NCBI RefSeq assembly: GCF_040616545.1
Contig: NZ_CP156688.1
Coordinates: forward strand, 2,294,001-2,358,000
Reading direction: 5' to 3'
From: Akkermansia muciniphila
Lineage (GTDB): Bacteria > Verrucomicrobiota > Verrucomicrobiia > Verrucomicrobiales > Akkermansiaceae
Length of the DNA stretch: 64,000 bases
Shown here piece after piece: positions 46,415 through 54,843 of the stretch. The position numbers and the translations under genes were made by a program. Under the pieces are notes generated by a model that made no database searches, was not told the origin of the DNA, and saw nothing but the letters and a program-made list of their open reading frames with translations. How positions within the stretch are numbered: position 1 is the first letter of the stretch; each line of letters starts with the position of its first letter.

Positions 46415-48307
46415 ATGTCCGAACACAAGGAAAGAAAGACTCTTGAAGAACGCCATCAGATGTCTGATCTGGAACGGCTGCGCCACTCCTGCGCGCACGT
46501 TCTGGCTACGGCCATTTGCCGCATCTGGCCGGACGCCCAGCTTGCCGGCGGTCCTGCCGTGGATAACGGTTTTTATTACGATGTGGAACTGGACCACCGC
46601 ATCAGCACAGAAGATTTTGAGCGCATTGAGGCGGAAATGAAGAAGGTGGTGAAGGAAAACCAGCCTTTCCAGAAGGAAATCATCTCCCGTGCGGAGGCCA
46701 TGAAGATGGCTGAATCCGGGGAACTGGGCGCCCTGGGGCCCCGCAGCGAGCCTTCCCGCTTCAAGATTGACCTGCTGAACGACATTCCGGAAGACGAGGA
46801 GATTTCCCTGTTCCGCAACGGTGATTTTACGGACCTGTGCGCCGGACCCCACGTGGGCCGCACGGGGAACTGCAAGGCGTTCAAGGTCATGAGCGTGGCG
46901 AGCGCCTTCTACAAGGGGGACAAGAACCGCCCCATGCTCCAGCGCATTTACGGCACCTGCTTCCCGAACCGCACCCAGCTTGACGAACATCTGGAACGGC
47001 TGGAGGAAGCGCGCCGCCGGGACCACCGCAAGCTGGGCCGTGAACTGGGCCTGTTCTGCATTGACGAGGCCGTGGGCCAGGGCCTGATTCTCTGGAAGCC
47101 CAAGGGCGCCCTCATCCGCCGCTCCCTTCAGGATTTCATCACGCAGGAGCTGGACAAGCTGGGTTATTCCCAGGTGTACACGCCCAACATCGGCAAGCTG
47201 GACCTGTACCGCACTTCCGGCCACTTCCCGTATTACCAGGAAAGCCAGTACGCCCCCATTCCGGAGCGTGACGCCATGGAAAAGCTCAGCCAGGAAGGCG
47301 CTTCCTGCGCGGAACTGTTTAACGGACTGGCAACCGGCACCATTGAGGGCTACATGCTCAAGCCGATGAACTGCCCGCACCACATCAAGATTTACGCGAA
47401 TGACGCCCATTCCTACCGGGACCTTCCCGTGAGGCTGGCGGAATTCGGCACCGTGTACCGCTGGGAGCAGAGCGGGGAACTGGGCGGCATGACGCGCGTG
47501 CGCGGCTTCACGCAGGACGACGCCCACATTTTCTGCACGCCGGACCAGCTGGCCGGGGAAATCCGCCAGTGCCTGGGCATCGTGAAAACCATCTTCGGCA
47601 CCCTGGGTATGACGGACTACCGCGTGCGCCTTTCCATGCGCGACCCGGAGAGCGACAAGTACGTAGGTTCCCCGGAGAACTGGGACAAAGCGGAACAGGC
47701 TCTGCGGGAAGCCGCGGAATGGCTGGGCGCGGATTATAGCGAGGAAGCCGGGGAAGCCGCGTTCTACGGCCCCAAGATCGACTTCATCGTGCGTGACGCC
47801 ATTGGCCGAGAATGGCAGCTTGGCACCGTGCAGGTGGACTACAACCTGCCGGAACGCTTTGACCTCCATTACACCGGAGCGGACAACAAGCCGCACCGCC
47901 CCGTCATGGTGCACCGTGCGCCCTTCGGCTCCATGGAGCGGTTCACGGGCCTGCTGATTGAACACTTTGAAGGGAAATTCCCCACCTGGCTTTCCCCGGA
48001 ACAGGTGCGCGTGCTTCCCATCTCCGACAAGGTGATGGAGGTTGCCCGCGCGCACCGGGAAGCGCTGGCCGCCAGAGGCGTGCGCGTGACGGTGGATGAA
48101 ACGCCGGACAAGATCGGCGCCAAGATCCGCAACGCCCGCCTGGACCGTGTTCCGTACATGCTGGTTCTCGGCCAGCGGGAGGCGGAGGAAGGCACCGTTT
48201 CCGTCCGCCACAGGGACAAGGAAGACCTGGGGCCGATGCCCTTTGAACAGTTTGCTGACATTGTGGTCAGGGAAATTGCGGAACGTCATATTTCCCCCAT
48301 GATTTGA
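46415..48307 (+). CDS. thrS: Threonyl-tRNA synthetase lacking a TGS domain
   Basis: 630 aa class II synthetase charging tRNA-Thr. The editing domain begins almost at once: its zinc-type motif HSCAH is at about residues 28-32 rather than ~73-77 as in E. coli, so the N-terminal TGS domain is missing. The catalytic core has FGTVYRWEQSGELGGMTRVRGFTQDDAHIF (motif 2), the zinc-binding Cys in KPMNCPHHIKIY and motif 3 in HRAPFGSMERFTGLLIEHF. A ~25-residue insertion (PERDAMEKLSQEGASCAELF…) precedes KPMNC. The C-terminal anticodon domain is complete (LPISDKVMEVARAHREAL…). infC follows after 39 bases. Confidence 0.95.
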   Translation: MSEHKERKTLEERHQMSDLERLRHSCAHVLATAICRIWPDAQLAGGPAVDNGFYYDVELDHRISTEDFERIEAEMKKVVKENQPFQKEIISRAEAMKMAESGELGALGPRSEPSRFKIDLLNDIPEDEEISLFRNGDFTDLCAGPHVGRTGNCKAFKVMSVASAFYKGDKNRPMLQRIYGTCFPNRTQLDEHLERLEEARRRDHRKLGRELGLFCIDEAVGQGLILWKPKGALIRRSLQDFITQELDKLGYSQVYTPNIGKLDLYRTSGHFPYYQESQYAPIPERDAMEKLSQEGASCAELFNGLATGTIEGYMLKPMNCPHHIKIYANDAHSYRDLPVRLAEFGTVYRWEQSGELGGMTRVRGFTQDDAHIFCTPDQLAGEIRQCLGIVKTIFGTLGMTDYRVRLSMRDPESDKYVGSPENWDKAEQALREAAEWLGADYSEEAGEAAFYGPKIDFIVRDAIGREWQLGTVQVDYNLPERFDLHYTGADNKPHRPVMVHRAPFGSMERFTGLLIEHFEGKFPTWLSPEQVRVLPISDKVMEVARAHREALAARGVRVTVDETPDKIGAKIRNARLDRVPYMLVLGQREAEEGTVSVRHRDKEDLGPMPFEQFADIVVREIAERHISPMI

Positions 48308-48346
48308 GTTGCCAAGTTATTTTATTTAGTTTAGTAGTATCCGGAC

Positions 48347-48982
48347 GTGCCAATCAAGCCAACGAAGAATAATGACAATCGCCGCCGTGAGCGCGGAGAT
48401 CAAACCCGTGTGAATGAACGCATTCGCGCTCCACGCGTGCGCGTGGTGACCGCCAATGGCGACCAGCTCGGGGTAATGAATACGCGCGACGCGCTGGAAA
48501 AGGCCAAAGCCGTTGGCCTGGACCTGGTGGAAGTAGCAGGCAATGCCGATCCGCCCGTGTGCCGCGTGGTGGACTATGGACGGTACAAGTACCAGCAGTC
48601 CAAGCTCCAGAAAAACAACAAGAGCCGCACGATCAGGCTCAAGGAAATCAAGCTCCGCATCGGGACGGACACGAACGATTACAACGTGAAGCTGGCCCGT
48701 ACGGAAAGCTTCCTGGACCACGGGCATAAAGTCCGGTTCCAGCTCCGCTTCCGCGGTCGTGAAAACGCCCACCAGGAGCTTGGCTATGACGTGTTCAACA
48801 AGGTCATTGCGGACATGAAAACCATGGCGCAGGTGGACCAGCCTCCGCGCCTGGCCGGCAACACCATGCACATGGTGCTTTCCCCGCTCCCCGCCCAGCA
48901 GCGCGTGAAGAAATTCACCGCCCACCTGGATGCAGACTTTGATTCGGAAGATTCCGCCTTTGACGCGGAAGATGACGAATAA
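48347..48982 (+). CDS. infC: Translation initiation factor IF-3 (GTG start)
   Basis: 211 aa starting at GTG 48347 (encoding MPIKPTKN…). IF-3 keeps ribosomal subunits apart and checks start codons. N-domain: RVNERIRAPRVRVV…QLGVMNTRDALEKAKAVGLDLVEVAG…PPVCRVVDYGRYKYQQ. C-domain: KEIKLRIGTDTNDYNVKL…FLDHGHKVRFQLRFRGRE. An acidic tail of ~20 residues (DADFDSEDSAFDAEDDE) extends beyond the usual ~180 aa. infC often has a rare start codon for autoregulation; GTG here is milder. The usual rpmI-rplT partners do not follow; a terminator and the A+T-rich island do. Confidence 0.95.
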   Translation: MPIKPTKNNDNRRRERGDQTRVNERIRAPRVRVVTANGDQLGVMNTRDALEKAKAVGLDLVEVAGNADPPVCRVVDYGRYKYQQSKLQKNNKSRTIRLKEIKLRIGTDTNDYNVKLARTESFLDHGHKVRFQLRFRGRENAHQELGYDVFNKVIADMKTMAQVDQPPRLAGNTMHMVLSPLPAQQRVKKFTAHLDADFDSEDSAFDAEDDE

Positions 48983-49011
48983 GGCGCATTCCGTGCATTA
49001 ATACGTTTTAC

Positions 49012-49051
49012 AAGCCTTCCGCCTCCGCAAAATGGGGCGGAAGGCTTTTTT
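49012..49051 (+). terminator. Terminator of thrS-infC
   Basis: AAGCCTTCCGCC pairs with GGCGGAAGGCTT (12 bp), followed by a run of six T, 30 bases past infC. Confidence 0.9.
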
Positions 49052-49112
49052 GCTGTCAAAAAAGATGAGAGAATTCTTCTTTCGTAAGGTGATACGTAGG
49101 AGAACAATGAGT

Positions 49113-49142
49113 TTGAAAAACATATTTCTAAAAAAATATTTA
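49113..49142 (+). promoter_or_regulatory. Candidate promoter of the serine recombinase
   Basis: TTGAAA (49113-49118), 18-base spacer, TATTTA (49137-49142) in A+T-rich sequence, 68 bases before the ATG. Weak matches are expected by chance here. Confidence 0.3.
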
Positions 49143-49209
49143 TGAAATTTTGGCGTTGTTTTTCATTGATGATGGAATTTTTCTGGAAGCCTAACCCCAT
49201 TGAACGACC

Positions 49210-49830
49210 ATGAACTACGGTTATATCAGAGTTAGCAGTGATAAACAAACTGTTGAAAATCAGCGCTTTGAAATCAATAACTTCTGCATGCGCGAAAATA
49301 TCCGCATTGATGGGTGGATAGAAGAAACGATCAGCGGAACGAAAGCCTATAATAAACGGCAACTGGGTAATCTTCTGAAAAGAGTTCAGAAAGGTGATCT
49401 CATCATCTGTGCGGAACTTTCCCGCCTTGGTAGAAATCTGTTTATGATTATGGAGATTCTCAACATTTGCATGGGGAGAGAATGCAGAGTCTGGACGATC
49501 AAAGATAATTATCGCCTGGGGGATGATATTCAAAGCAAGGTTCTTGCTTTCGCTTTCGGCTTATCTGCTGAGATTGAGCGTAATCTTATCAGCCAGCGTA
49601 CCAAGGAGGCCTTGGCGCGTAAAAAGGCAGAAGGGGTTATCCTTGGAAGGCCTAAAGGCAGAAAATCGGATCCATCCAAATATAAGTTGTCCGGCAAGCT
49701 GTCTTTGATACAAGGACTTTTGGCAGAAGGTGTTTCAAAACGTCAAATAGCAAAAATATGTAAGGTGGATCGTAACACCTTAGCCAGATATTTAAGAGAA
49801 TATTCCTGTAGAGAAATGCTTGAAGCTTAA
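49210..49830 (+). CDS. Serine site-specific recombinase (Mpi/Hin-type DNA invertase)
   Basis: 206 aa. The resolvase/invertase catalytic domain has the nucleophile Ser in GYIRVSSDKQT (residue 9 or 10), then ELSRLGRNLFMI, and the E-helix FAFGLSAEIERNLISQRTKEAL. A C-terminal helix-turn-helix binds the site (GVSKRQIAKICKVDRNTLARYLRE, ~175-198). The N-terminus closely recalls the Mpi-type invertases of Bacteroides, from memory. It lies 30 bases upstream of the 334-bp inverted repeat and reads toward it. It is therefore the best candidate for flipping the methyltransferase specificity segment. Base composition is A+T-rich, unlike infC upstream, consistent with transfer. Confidence 0.9.
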   Translation: MNYGYIRVSSDKQTVENQRFEINNFCMRENIRIDGWIEETISGTKAYNKRQLGNLLKRVQKGDLIICAELSRLGRNLFMIMEILNICMGRECRVWTIKDNYRLGDDIQSKVLAFAFGLSAEIERNLISQRTKEALARKKAEGVILGRPKGRKSDPSKYKLSGKLSLIQGLLAEGVSKRQIAKICKVDRNTLARYLREYSCREMLEA

Positions 49831-49860
49831 CTAGCCTTCTGATTCCTCAAAATTTAAGCA

Positions 49861-50194
49861 TCAAAAAATTGAGCGATTTTGTTCAGCAGAATCATACTAT
49901 TTGCTCCTTTGAGAGCGATGAAAGCTGGGTCATCCTTTCTCCCATTGAGCAGAGCATCAAACGCAAGATTGAAGCCGTCGGAACGCCACTCAAGGATTGG
50001 GATATTCAAATTTACCGTGGTGTATTAACAGGCTGTAATGAAGCTTTCATTATTTCAACCGAGAAAAGGGATGAAATCCTTGCCAATTGCCAAACAGCGA
50101 GTGAGAGAAGTAGAACAGCTGAACTAATACGACCGATTTTGCGAGGTCGCGATATCAAACGATACGGGTACGATTGGGCAGGGTTGTGGTTAAT
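49861..50194 (+). repeat. 334-bp perfect inverted repeat, left copy
   Basis: Identical, base by base on reading, to the reverse complement of 51822-52155. It begins TCAAAAAATTGAGCG and ends GTGGTTAAT. The flanking bases differ at both edges. It encodes the same ~111 residues in both copies, in frame. Confidence 0.97.
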
Positions 50195-50711
50195 AGCCAC
50201 ATTCCCCGCATGTCATTATAACATAGAGGACTATCTTGCTGTAAAAAATTACCTACTTTCTATCGGCATAGAACGATTAGAGCAAACAGGAAAAACTCAT
50301 ATTGTTAATGGTGAAAAAATCAAAGCTCGAAAAAAAACCTGTCATGAATGGTTTGAAACGCAAGATAGCATTAGCTATTGGGAGGATTTCTATAAGCCGA
50401 AAATATTTTACGCTGATATTACCCAAGATTTAAATTTTTGCAAATGTAATGAGGTTATGTTCTGTAATAATACTACCTACTTCATTACATCTAATAGTCA
50501 GAATCTACCTGAACACTTAATAACAACATTAAATTCTAAACTTATAAATTGGTATTACAGGACACTATCTGTGCAGTTGGGTAAAAATGCTATTCGAATG
50601 TTTTCTATATATGTATTAAATATACCTATACCTAAAATTATAATTGGAAATATTTATGAAACATATAATCTTTCAAATGAAGAGATCGATTTTATAGAAC
50701 AAAAAAAATGA
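49869..50711 (+). pseudogene. Silent alternative C-terminal specificity cassette of the methyltransferase
   Basis: 280 codons beginning with a TTG inside the repeat. Its first ~109 residues (LSDFVQQNHTICSFES…) are identical to residues ~896-1004 of the methyltransferase on the other strand. The remaining ~171 residues are a different target-recognition region (ATFPACHYNIEDYL…ISYWEDFYKPKIFYADI) ending NEEIDFIEQKK, parallel to DEDEIDYIESL-type ends of the active gene. It has no own ATG or obvious ribosome site and lacks all catalytic motifs. It is best read as a stored cassette that becomes the 3' end of the methyltransferase after inversion. The frame is intact, so it is not decayed. Confidence 0.9.
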
Positions 50712-51241
50712 TCTAATTTTCTTTGATTTATGTATATTCTATTGATACATTTATCATTCATTAAACCCAAAACTTTCGTATCGAATGAATTCAAATATTC
50801 AATGATATTTAAATTTTCAGGAATATAAATTTCTTCGAAATTAGATAGAATAATCTGGGACATTGTTTTTCTTCGCTACCAACAGTGTTCAAATGACAAC
50901 TATAAAAGGCTGTGACTGTTTATCAATGGTGTGAAATGAATAAACCAGGAAGATTGACCTGAAGTATATAATTTCGAATTTCTTTAATAAATTGTAGATA
51001 TATTGCGTTCATCCTCTATCAAGAATAGCAGGATTTTTTAACTAATATACTGCATACCACATAAAAGAGATAAATTCTTCCTAGTATAAAAGCACAGACT
51101 TGTAAACAATCATTGAATCATTGCATCATTGAATCATCTAATATTAGATAAAAACGAAAAAGAAGATATTTCAGATTTACTAATTCTCATTAATTTTATC
51201 ATATAATTTTTGATTTACTAAAATATCTTAATACTTATTAG
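50712..51241. other. A+T-rich spacer inside the predicted invertible segment
   Basis: No convincing gene. A 69-codon minus-strand frame (50863-50654, MSQIILSNFEEIYIPENL…) overlaps the cassette end and is unrecognised. A short direct repeat ATTGAATCAT occurs at 51112-51121 and 51128-51137. Confidence 0.5.
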
Positions 51242-54200
51242 TTATAAAGATTCAATATAATCTATTTCATCTTCTGATAATCCATAAATATTGTAAATTA
51301 TTTTATCAATTATGATGTCGTTATTTATATCAATCACGCTATTTAATTTACTTAGGACAAAATTCGGCACGTTTTTGGGAACTGGTAACTGATTTACAAA
51401 CATTGGTTTATATTCAAAATATCCGCCATTTCTTGTGACTCCCAACTTCCTTATGTAGTAATCAGCTAATCTTGAATTGAGAACACCAAGTAGAAATTTA
51501 CTTGCAGGAACTAACATATTTGATGGAGCGTTGATAAAACTATCATTTTCTACCATTGTATAACTTGCACGAAGGTTAAGATTTCCCCATACAATTTTTG
51601 GCTTACTAAAATCCTCCCAATATTTAGCACCCCAACGCTGCATTGCATACCATTCATATCGTATTCCTGTTTCAGTTTTATTACGTTTAGATAGAGCTTC
51701 TTTGTATTGCAACATATGGGCATAAACAGCGGAATATTGTTCTCGAAATGCCTCTTCAGCTTTGTCAGATGCTCCGGTTATACTAGTATCAAACTGATAC
51801 GGAAAATGCCATGGAATATAAATTAACCACAACCCTGCCCAATCGTACCCGTATCGTTTGATATCGCGACCTCGCAAAATCGGTCGTATTAGTTCAGCTG
51901 TTCTACTTCTCTCACTCGCTGTTTGGCAATTGGCAAGGATTTCATCCCTTTTCTCGGTTGAAATAATGAAAGCTTCATTACAGCCTGTTAATACACCACG
52001 GTAAATTTGAATATCCCAATCCTTGAGTGGCGTTCCGACGGCTTCAATCTTGCGTTTGATGCTCTGCTCAATGGGAGAAAGGATGACCCAGCTTTCATCG
52101 CTCTCAAAGGAGCAAATAGTATGATTCTGCTGAACAAAATCGCTCAATTTTTTGACACTATCTTTGTTTTGTCTGCTAGTGACAACACATCTTGTCTGAT
52201 GTTTATTTCCCGATTTTGAGAAAAGCAGAATGTTCGTATCAACTGTTGCACTTTCAAAGATTTTGACACCAGCAAAGTCGATAAGAAGAATAGGGTTAGT
52301 GTTTTTGGACAAAAAGCCTCTGGTGCAATCTCCATATCCAGCACGCATCCATTTATTGGAGGTGATGTAGCAGAGGTGTCCATTTTCTTTTAGAAGTTGC
52401 CATCCCCGTTCGTAGAATAAACAATAGATGTCCCCTGTTTTTTTGAAGGTTTGGAATCCGCAATGTTCATAGCGTTTAGAGAGTTCACCGCCATTATTTT
52501 GCAATTGAATATAAGGCGGATTGCCAATGACGATATCGAAGCCGTCGTTTACCCCAAACATCCACTCCGGGTCAAAGAAGGAGGAAACAGCATTCTGGTC
52601 GTAAGGATTCCAGTCAATTAGTTTTTTAAGCTTCTCTACCAAATCTCCTTGAGGAGAATTCTTTACTCTTTCTCGGCTGATGGCTTTACGGCATTGAGCA
52701 ATTTGAGTATCAATGCGTTCGCGTTCCTTTTTATTAATATCTACCTTGAACAGCGAGTTGTTTGCTTGAGATGATTCGAAGCCAAGCAAATCCATTTGAA
52801 GCTCCTGAGAAGTAGAATCGACCCAGTTTTCGTGAACGTATTTGTGCCGTTCTGCTTGTAATTCGGCAATACGTCGTTCGTTTGCCTGAATTTTACCGTC
52901 ATCGGGAGTGATACTCAAGTGAGTTAAACGGGAGATGATTTGTAGGCGTTTCTTTTCATCTGCCTTTCTGAGACGTTTTTTTTCAGAAGCCGTTTTTGAG
53001 TGGAAGTGCCGATGCCTGATCTCCCGGAGTTGTTCCCTTAATTCCGTAAGATTTTTATCATCCAGATTAAGTTGACTTTCGTCTTCTCTATTTAGAGAAA
53101 GGAGAGAGTCGGTAGAGACAAATTTTGTTTCCAGGTTGGGAAGGGTAGGTATTCCGAAATTGTCTTTAGCAGGATTTTTTTCACAGTCGCAAATAAGAGA
53201 GATAAAGAAACGAAGTTTGGTAATTTGAGCGGCTATACTCTGAATGTCGCTGCCGTAGAGACAATTTTCAATGACAGAAATTTTGAGATTATAAACACTT
53301 TCTTCCGGATGGATTTTTTGAAGAATATCTACCATGCGGATTAAAAGCCCCATAGGGAAGGCGCCTGAACCGCAAGCGGGATCAATGACTTTGATTTGTT
53401 TCAGCTTGTCAGCGATGTTTTTATATTTTTCTTCTAGGGAAGGCTCTTTCTCAAAATCATCAGCGAACAGGGATTGGACGAGTTCCGAATCACCCAGATA
53501 AGCCTTTAGGCTTTCATCCACCATGTAATTGACAATTTCTCTGGGCGTATAGAAAGAGCCGCTCTGGTTGCGTGCTGTTTCTTTGGTTTCCGGGTTATAA
53601 GCACCTAAAAGGTTTTCAAAAACTTTGCCAAGTAGCTCCGGATCAAGGGCGACCTGTTGTTCATTGGGAGTGTTTTCTTCAATAGTGAAGTTATATCGGT
53701 TTAGAATGGAGAATAGGCCTTTATCCTTTTTAAAGAATAATTCATTGGGAATGAATGCTCTATATTTGAAGCTGCCATTTGGAGATTTTTTATCGTTACG
53801 GCTAAATCCATCATCATAATAAGGATTGTCAACACCGTCGAATCTCTTGATTTTATCAAGGCATTCAAACAATCCTCCGTTGAGGAAAGGAACTTCAGAG
53901 AACAGGTCTATGATTTGTTCTTCTGAAATGGAAAAAAATTCCGAATATCGATAGAGTGTTTTTAAGTCTTTATCCCCATCAATTTTTGCAAAACCACGTT
54001 TTTTCCCTTCTTCATCAATGACAGCTCTATTAAGTGTGGCAAAAAAGAGATTTTGAAGGATTGCATTGTAATAGTTCCCCTGGGTTTTTGAATTGGGAGC
54101 GAAGTCTTTTAATATGGAGCTAAGCCTGTTTTCATCAAAAAGAGCATTAGGAACTAAGTCCTTCTGTTTGATAAACCACACGAACATGATGCGGGTAATC

Positions 54201-54832
54201 ATACGGATAATTTTGACATCAATATTTTCCCGATCATCGTCAGGAGTAGAAGTTTTGTTTGGGAAAGTAATGCCTGCTTCGTTGCTTACCGCCCACTGGT
54301 ACCATTCAAACAATTCTCTATAAAATTGTTTGGTAAGCGCTTCCACGGAGAAGGCTTCCATCAGAGATTCAAAAGTAATGCCTTTTTGTTGCAAAATTAA
54401 AAAACGGCTTACGGGCGTATTATAGTAATTATTACCATCACCGAATACATAGGTATATCGTTTGGGGGCAGTCTTCAGCTCTTTGATATCACTGATGAAA
54501 GAAAGTCGCCAGTGGTCACCGCTGTCAAATACCACAAGAGCTGCGTCAAATGCCCATTTTGTAAAAGACCGCACAAGGTTTCTAAGTCCGACTTTTTTAT
54601 TGGCAACAGAGCCGGAGTTGATTTGATAATGAAACAAGCCAATATTAAAATGGTCAGTCGTTTCGAGTTGACCAAGATACCAGCCTTCATCAGCGGTATT
54701 GCCGTTATCAATTCTTTCAGGAATATTTTTCAGCGTTTGGGCATGGAAGAAATTTTGGAGAATGTGAGTCCACGAATCGGAATTGAAAGGGGTCTGAAAG
54801 ATGGTTCTCAGTTGTTCAACGGTATAGGACAT
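51242..54832 (-). CDS. Eco57I-type adenine methyltransferase with invertible C-terminal specificity region
   Basis: 1196 aa. Long N-terminal region (~1-430), then a gamma-class N6-adenine methyltransferase: SAM motif I DPACGSGAFPMGLL at residue 484 and catalytic NPPY at 771-774, with a charged helical insertion between them (~600-720). TaqI/Eco57I-like sequence follows (ICYITSNKWMRAGYG-type, then LIDFAGVKIFESATVDTNILLF). The last ~300 residues form the predicted target-recognition region. Residues ~893-1004 lie in the 334-bp inverted repeat and ~1005-1196 are the exchangeable part. It follows the helicase gene by 11 bases in one operon. No PD-(D/E)xK nuclease motif was obvious at the N-terminus, so cleavage, if any, probably belongs to the helicase protein. 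BREX PglX is an alternative family comparison. Confidence 0.92.
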   Translation of the reverse strand: MSYTVEQLRTIFQTPFNSDSWTHILQNFFHAQTLKNIPERIDNGNTADEGWYLGQLETTDHFNIGLFHYQINSGSVANKKVGLRNLVRSFTKWAFDAALVVFDSGDHWRLSFISDIKELKTAPKRYTYVFGDGNNYYNTPVSRFLILQQKGITFESLMEAFSVEALTKQFYRELFEWYQWAVSNEAGITFPNKTSTPDDDRENIDVKIIRMITRIMFVWFIKQKDLVPNALFDENRLSSILKDFAPNSKTQGNYYNAILQNLFFATLNRAVIDEEGKKRGFAKIDGDKDLKTLYRYSEFFSISEEQIIDLFSEVPFLNGGLFECLDKIKRFDGVDNPYYDDGFSRNDKKSPNGSFKYRAFIPNELFFKKDKGLFSILNRYNFTIEENTPNEQQVALDPELLGKVFENLLGAYNPETKETARNQSGSFYTPREIVNYMVDESLKAYLGDSELVQSLFADDFEKEPSLEEKYKNIADKLKQIKVIDPACGSGAFPMGLLIRMVDILQKIHPEESVYNLKISVIENCLYGSDIQSIAAQITKLRFFISLICDCEKNPAKDNFGIPTLPNLETKFVSTDSLLSLNREDESQLNLDDKNLTELREQLREIRHRHFHSKTASEKKRLRKADEKKRLQIISRLTHLSITPDDGKIQANERRIAELQAERHKYVHENWVDSTSQELQMDLLGFESSQANNSLFKVDINKKERERIDTQIAQCRKAISRERVKNSPQGDLVEKLKKLIDWNPYDQNAVSSFFDPEWMFGVNDGFDIVIGNPPYIQLQNNGGELSKRYEHCGFQTFKKTGDIYCLFYERGWQLLKENGHLCYITSNKWMRAGYGDCTRGFLSKNTNPILLIDFAGVKIFESATVDTNILLFSKSGNKHQTRCVVTSRQNKDSVKKLSDFVQQNHTICSFESDESWVILSPIEQSIKRKIEAVGTPLKDWDIQIYRGVLTGCNEAFIISTEKRDEILANCQTASERSRTAELIRPILRGRDIKRYGYDWAGLWLIYIPWHFPYQFDTSITGASDKAEEAFREQYSAVYAHMLQYKEALSKRNKTETGIRYEWYAMQRWGAKYWEDFSKPKIVWGNLNLRASYTMVENDSFINAPSNMLVPASKFLLGVLNSRLADYYIRKLGVTRNGGYFEYKPMFVNQLPVPKNVPNFVLSKLNSVIDINNDIIIDKIIYNIYGLSEDEIDYIESL
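51822..52155 (-). repeat. 334-bp perfect inverted repeat, right copy
   Basis: Reverse complement of 49861-50194, lying inside the methyltransferase gene. The 1627 bases between the two copies are the predicted invertible segment. Confidence 0.97.
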
Positions 54833-54843
54833 AGCGGTAATTT

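Noticed and set aside
46407-46640. 77-codon frame overlapping the thrS start
   Set aside because: Well placed behind the Shine-Dalgarno but with no domain; kept only as a possible regulatory observation, not a gene.
46400-48289. 629-codon open frame antisense to thrS
   Set aside because: thrS is unambiguous and the antisense product is His/Val-rich without motifs.
50654-50863. 69-codon minus-strand frame in the invertible segment
   Set aside because: It overlaps the end of the intact cassette and has no domain; A+T-rich sequence gives such frames by chance.
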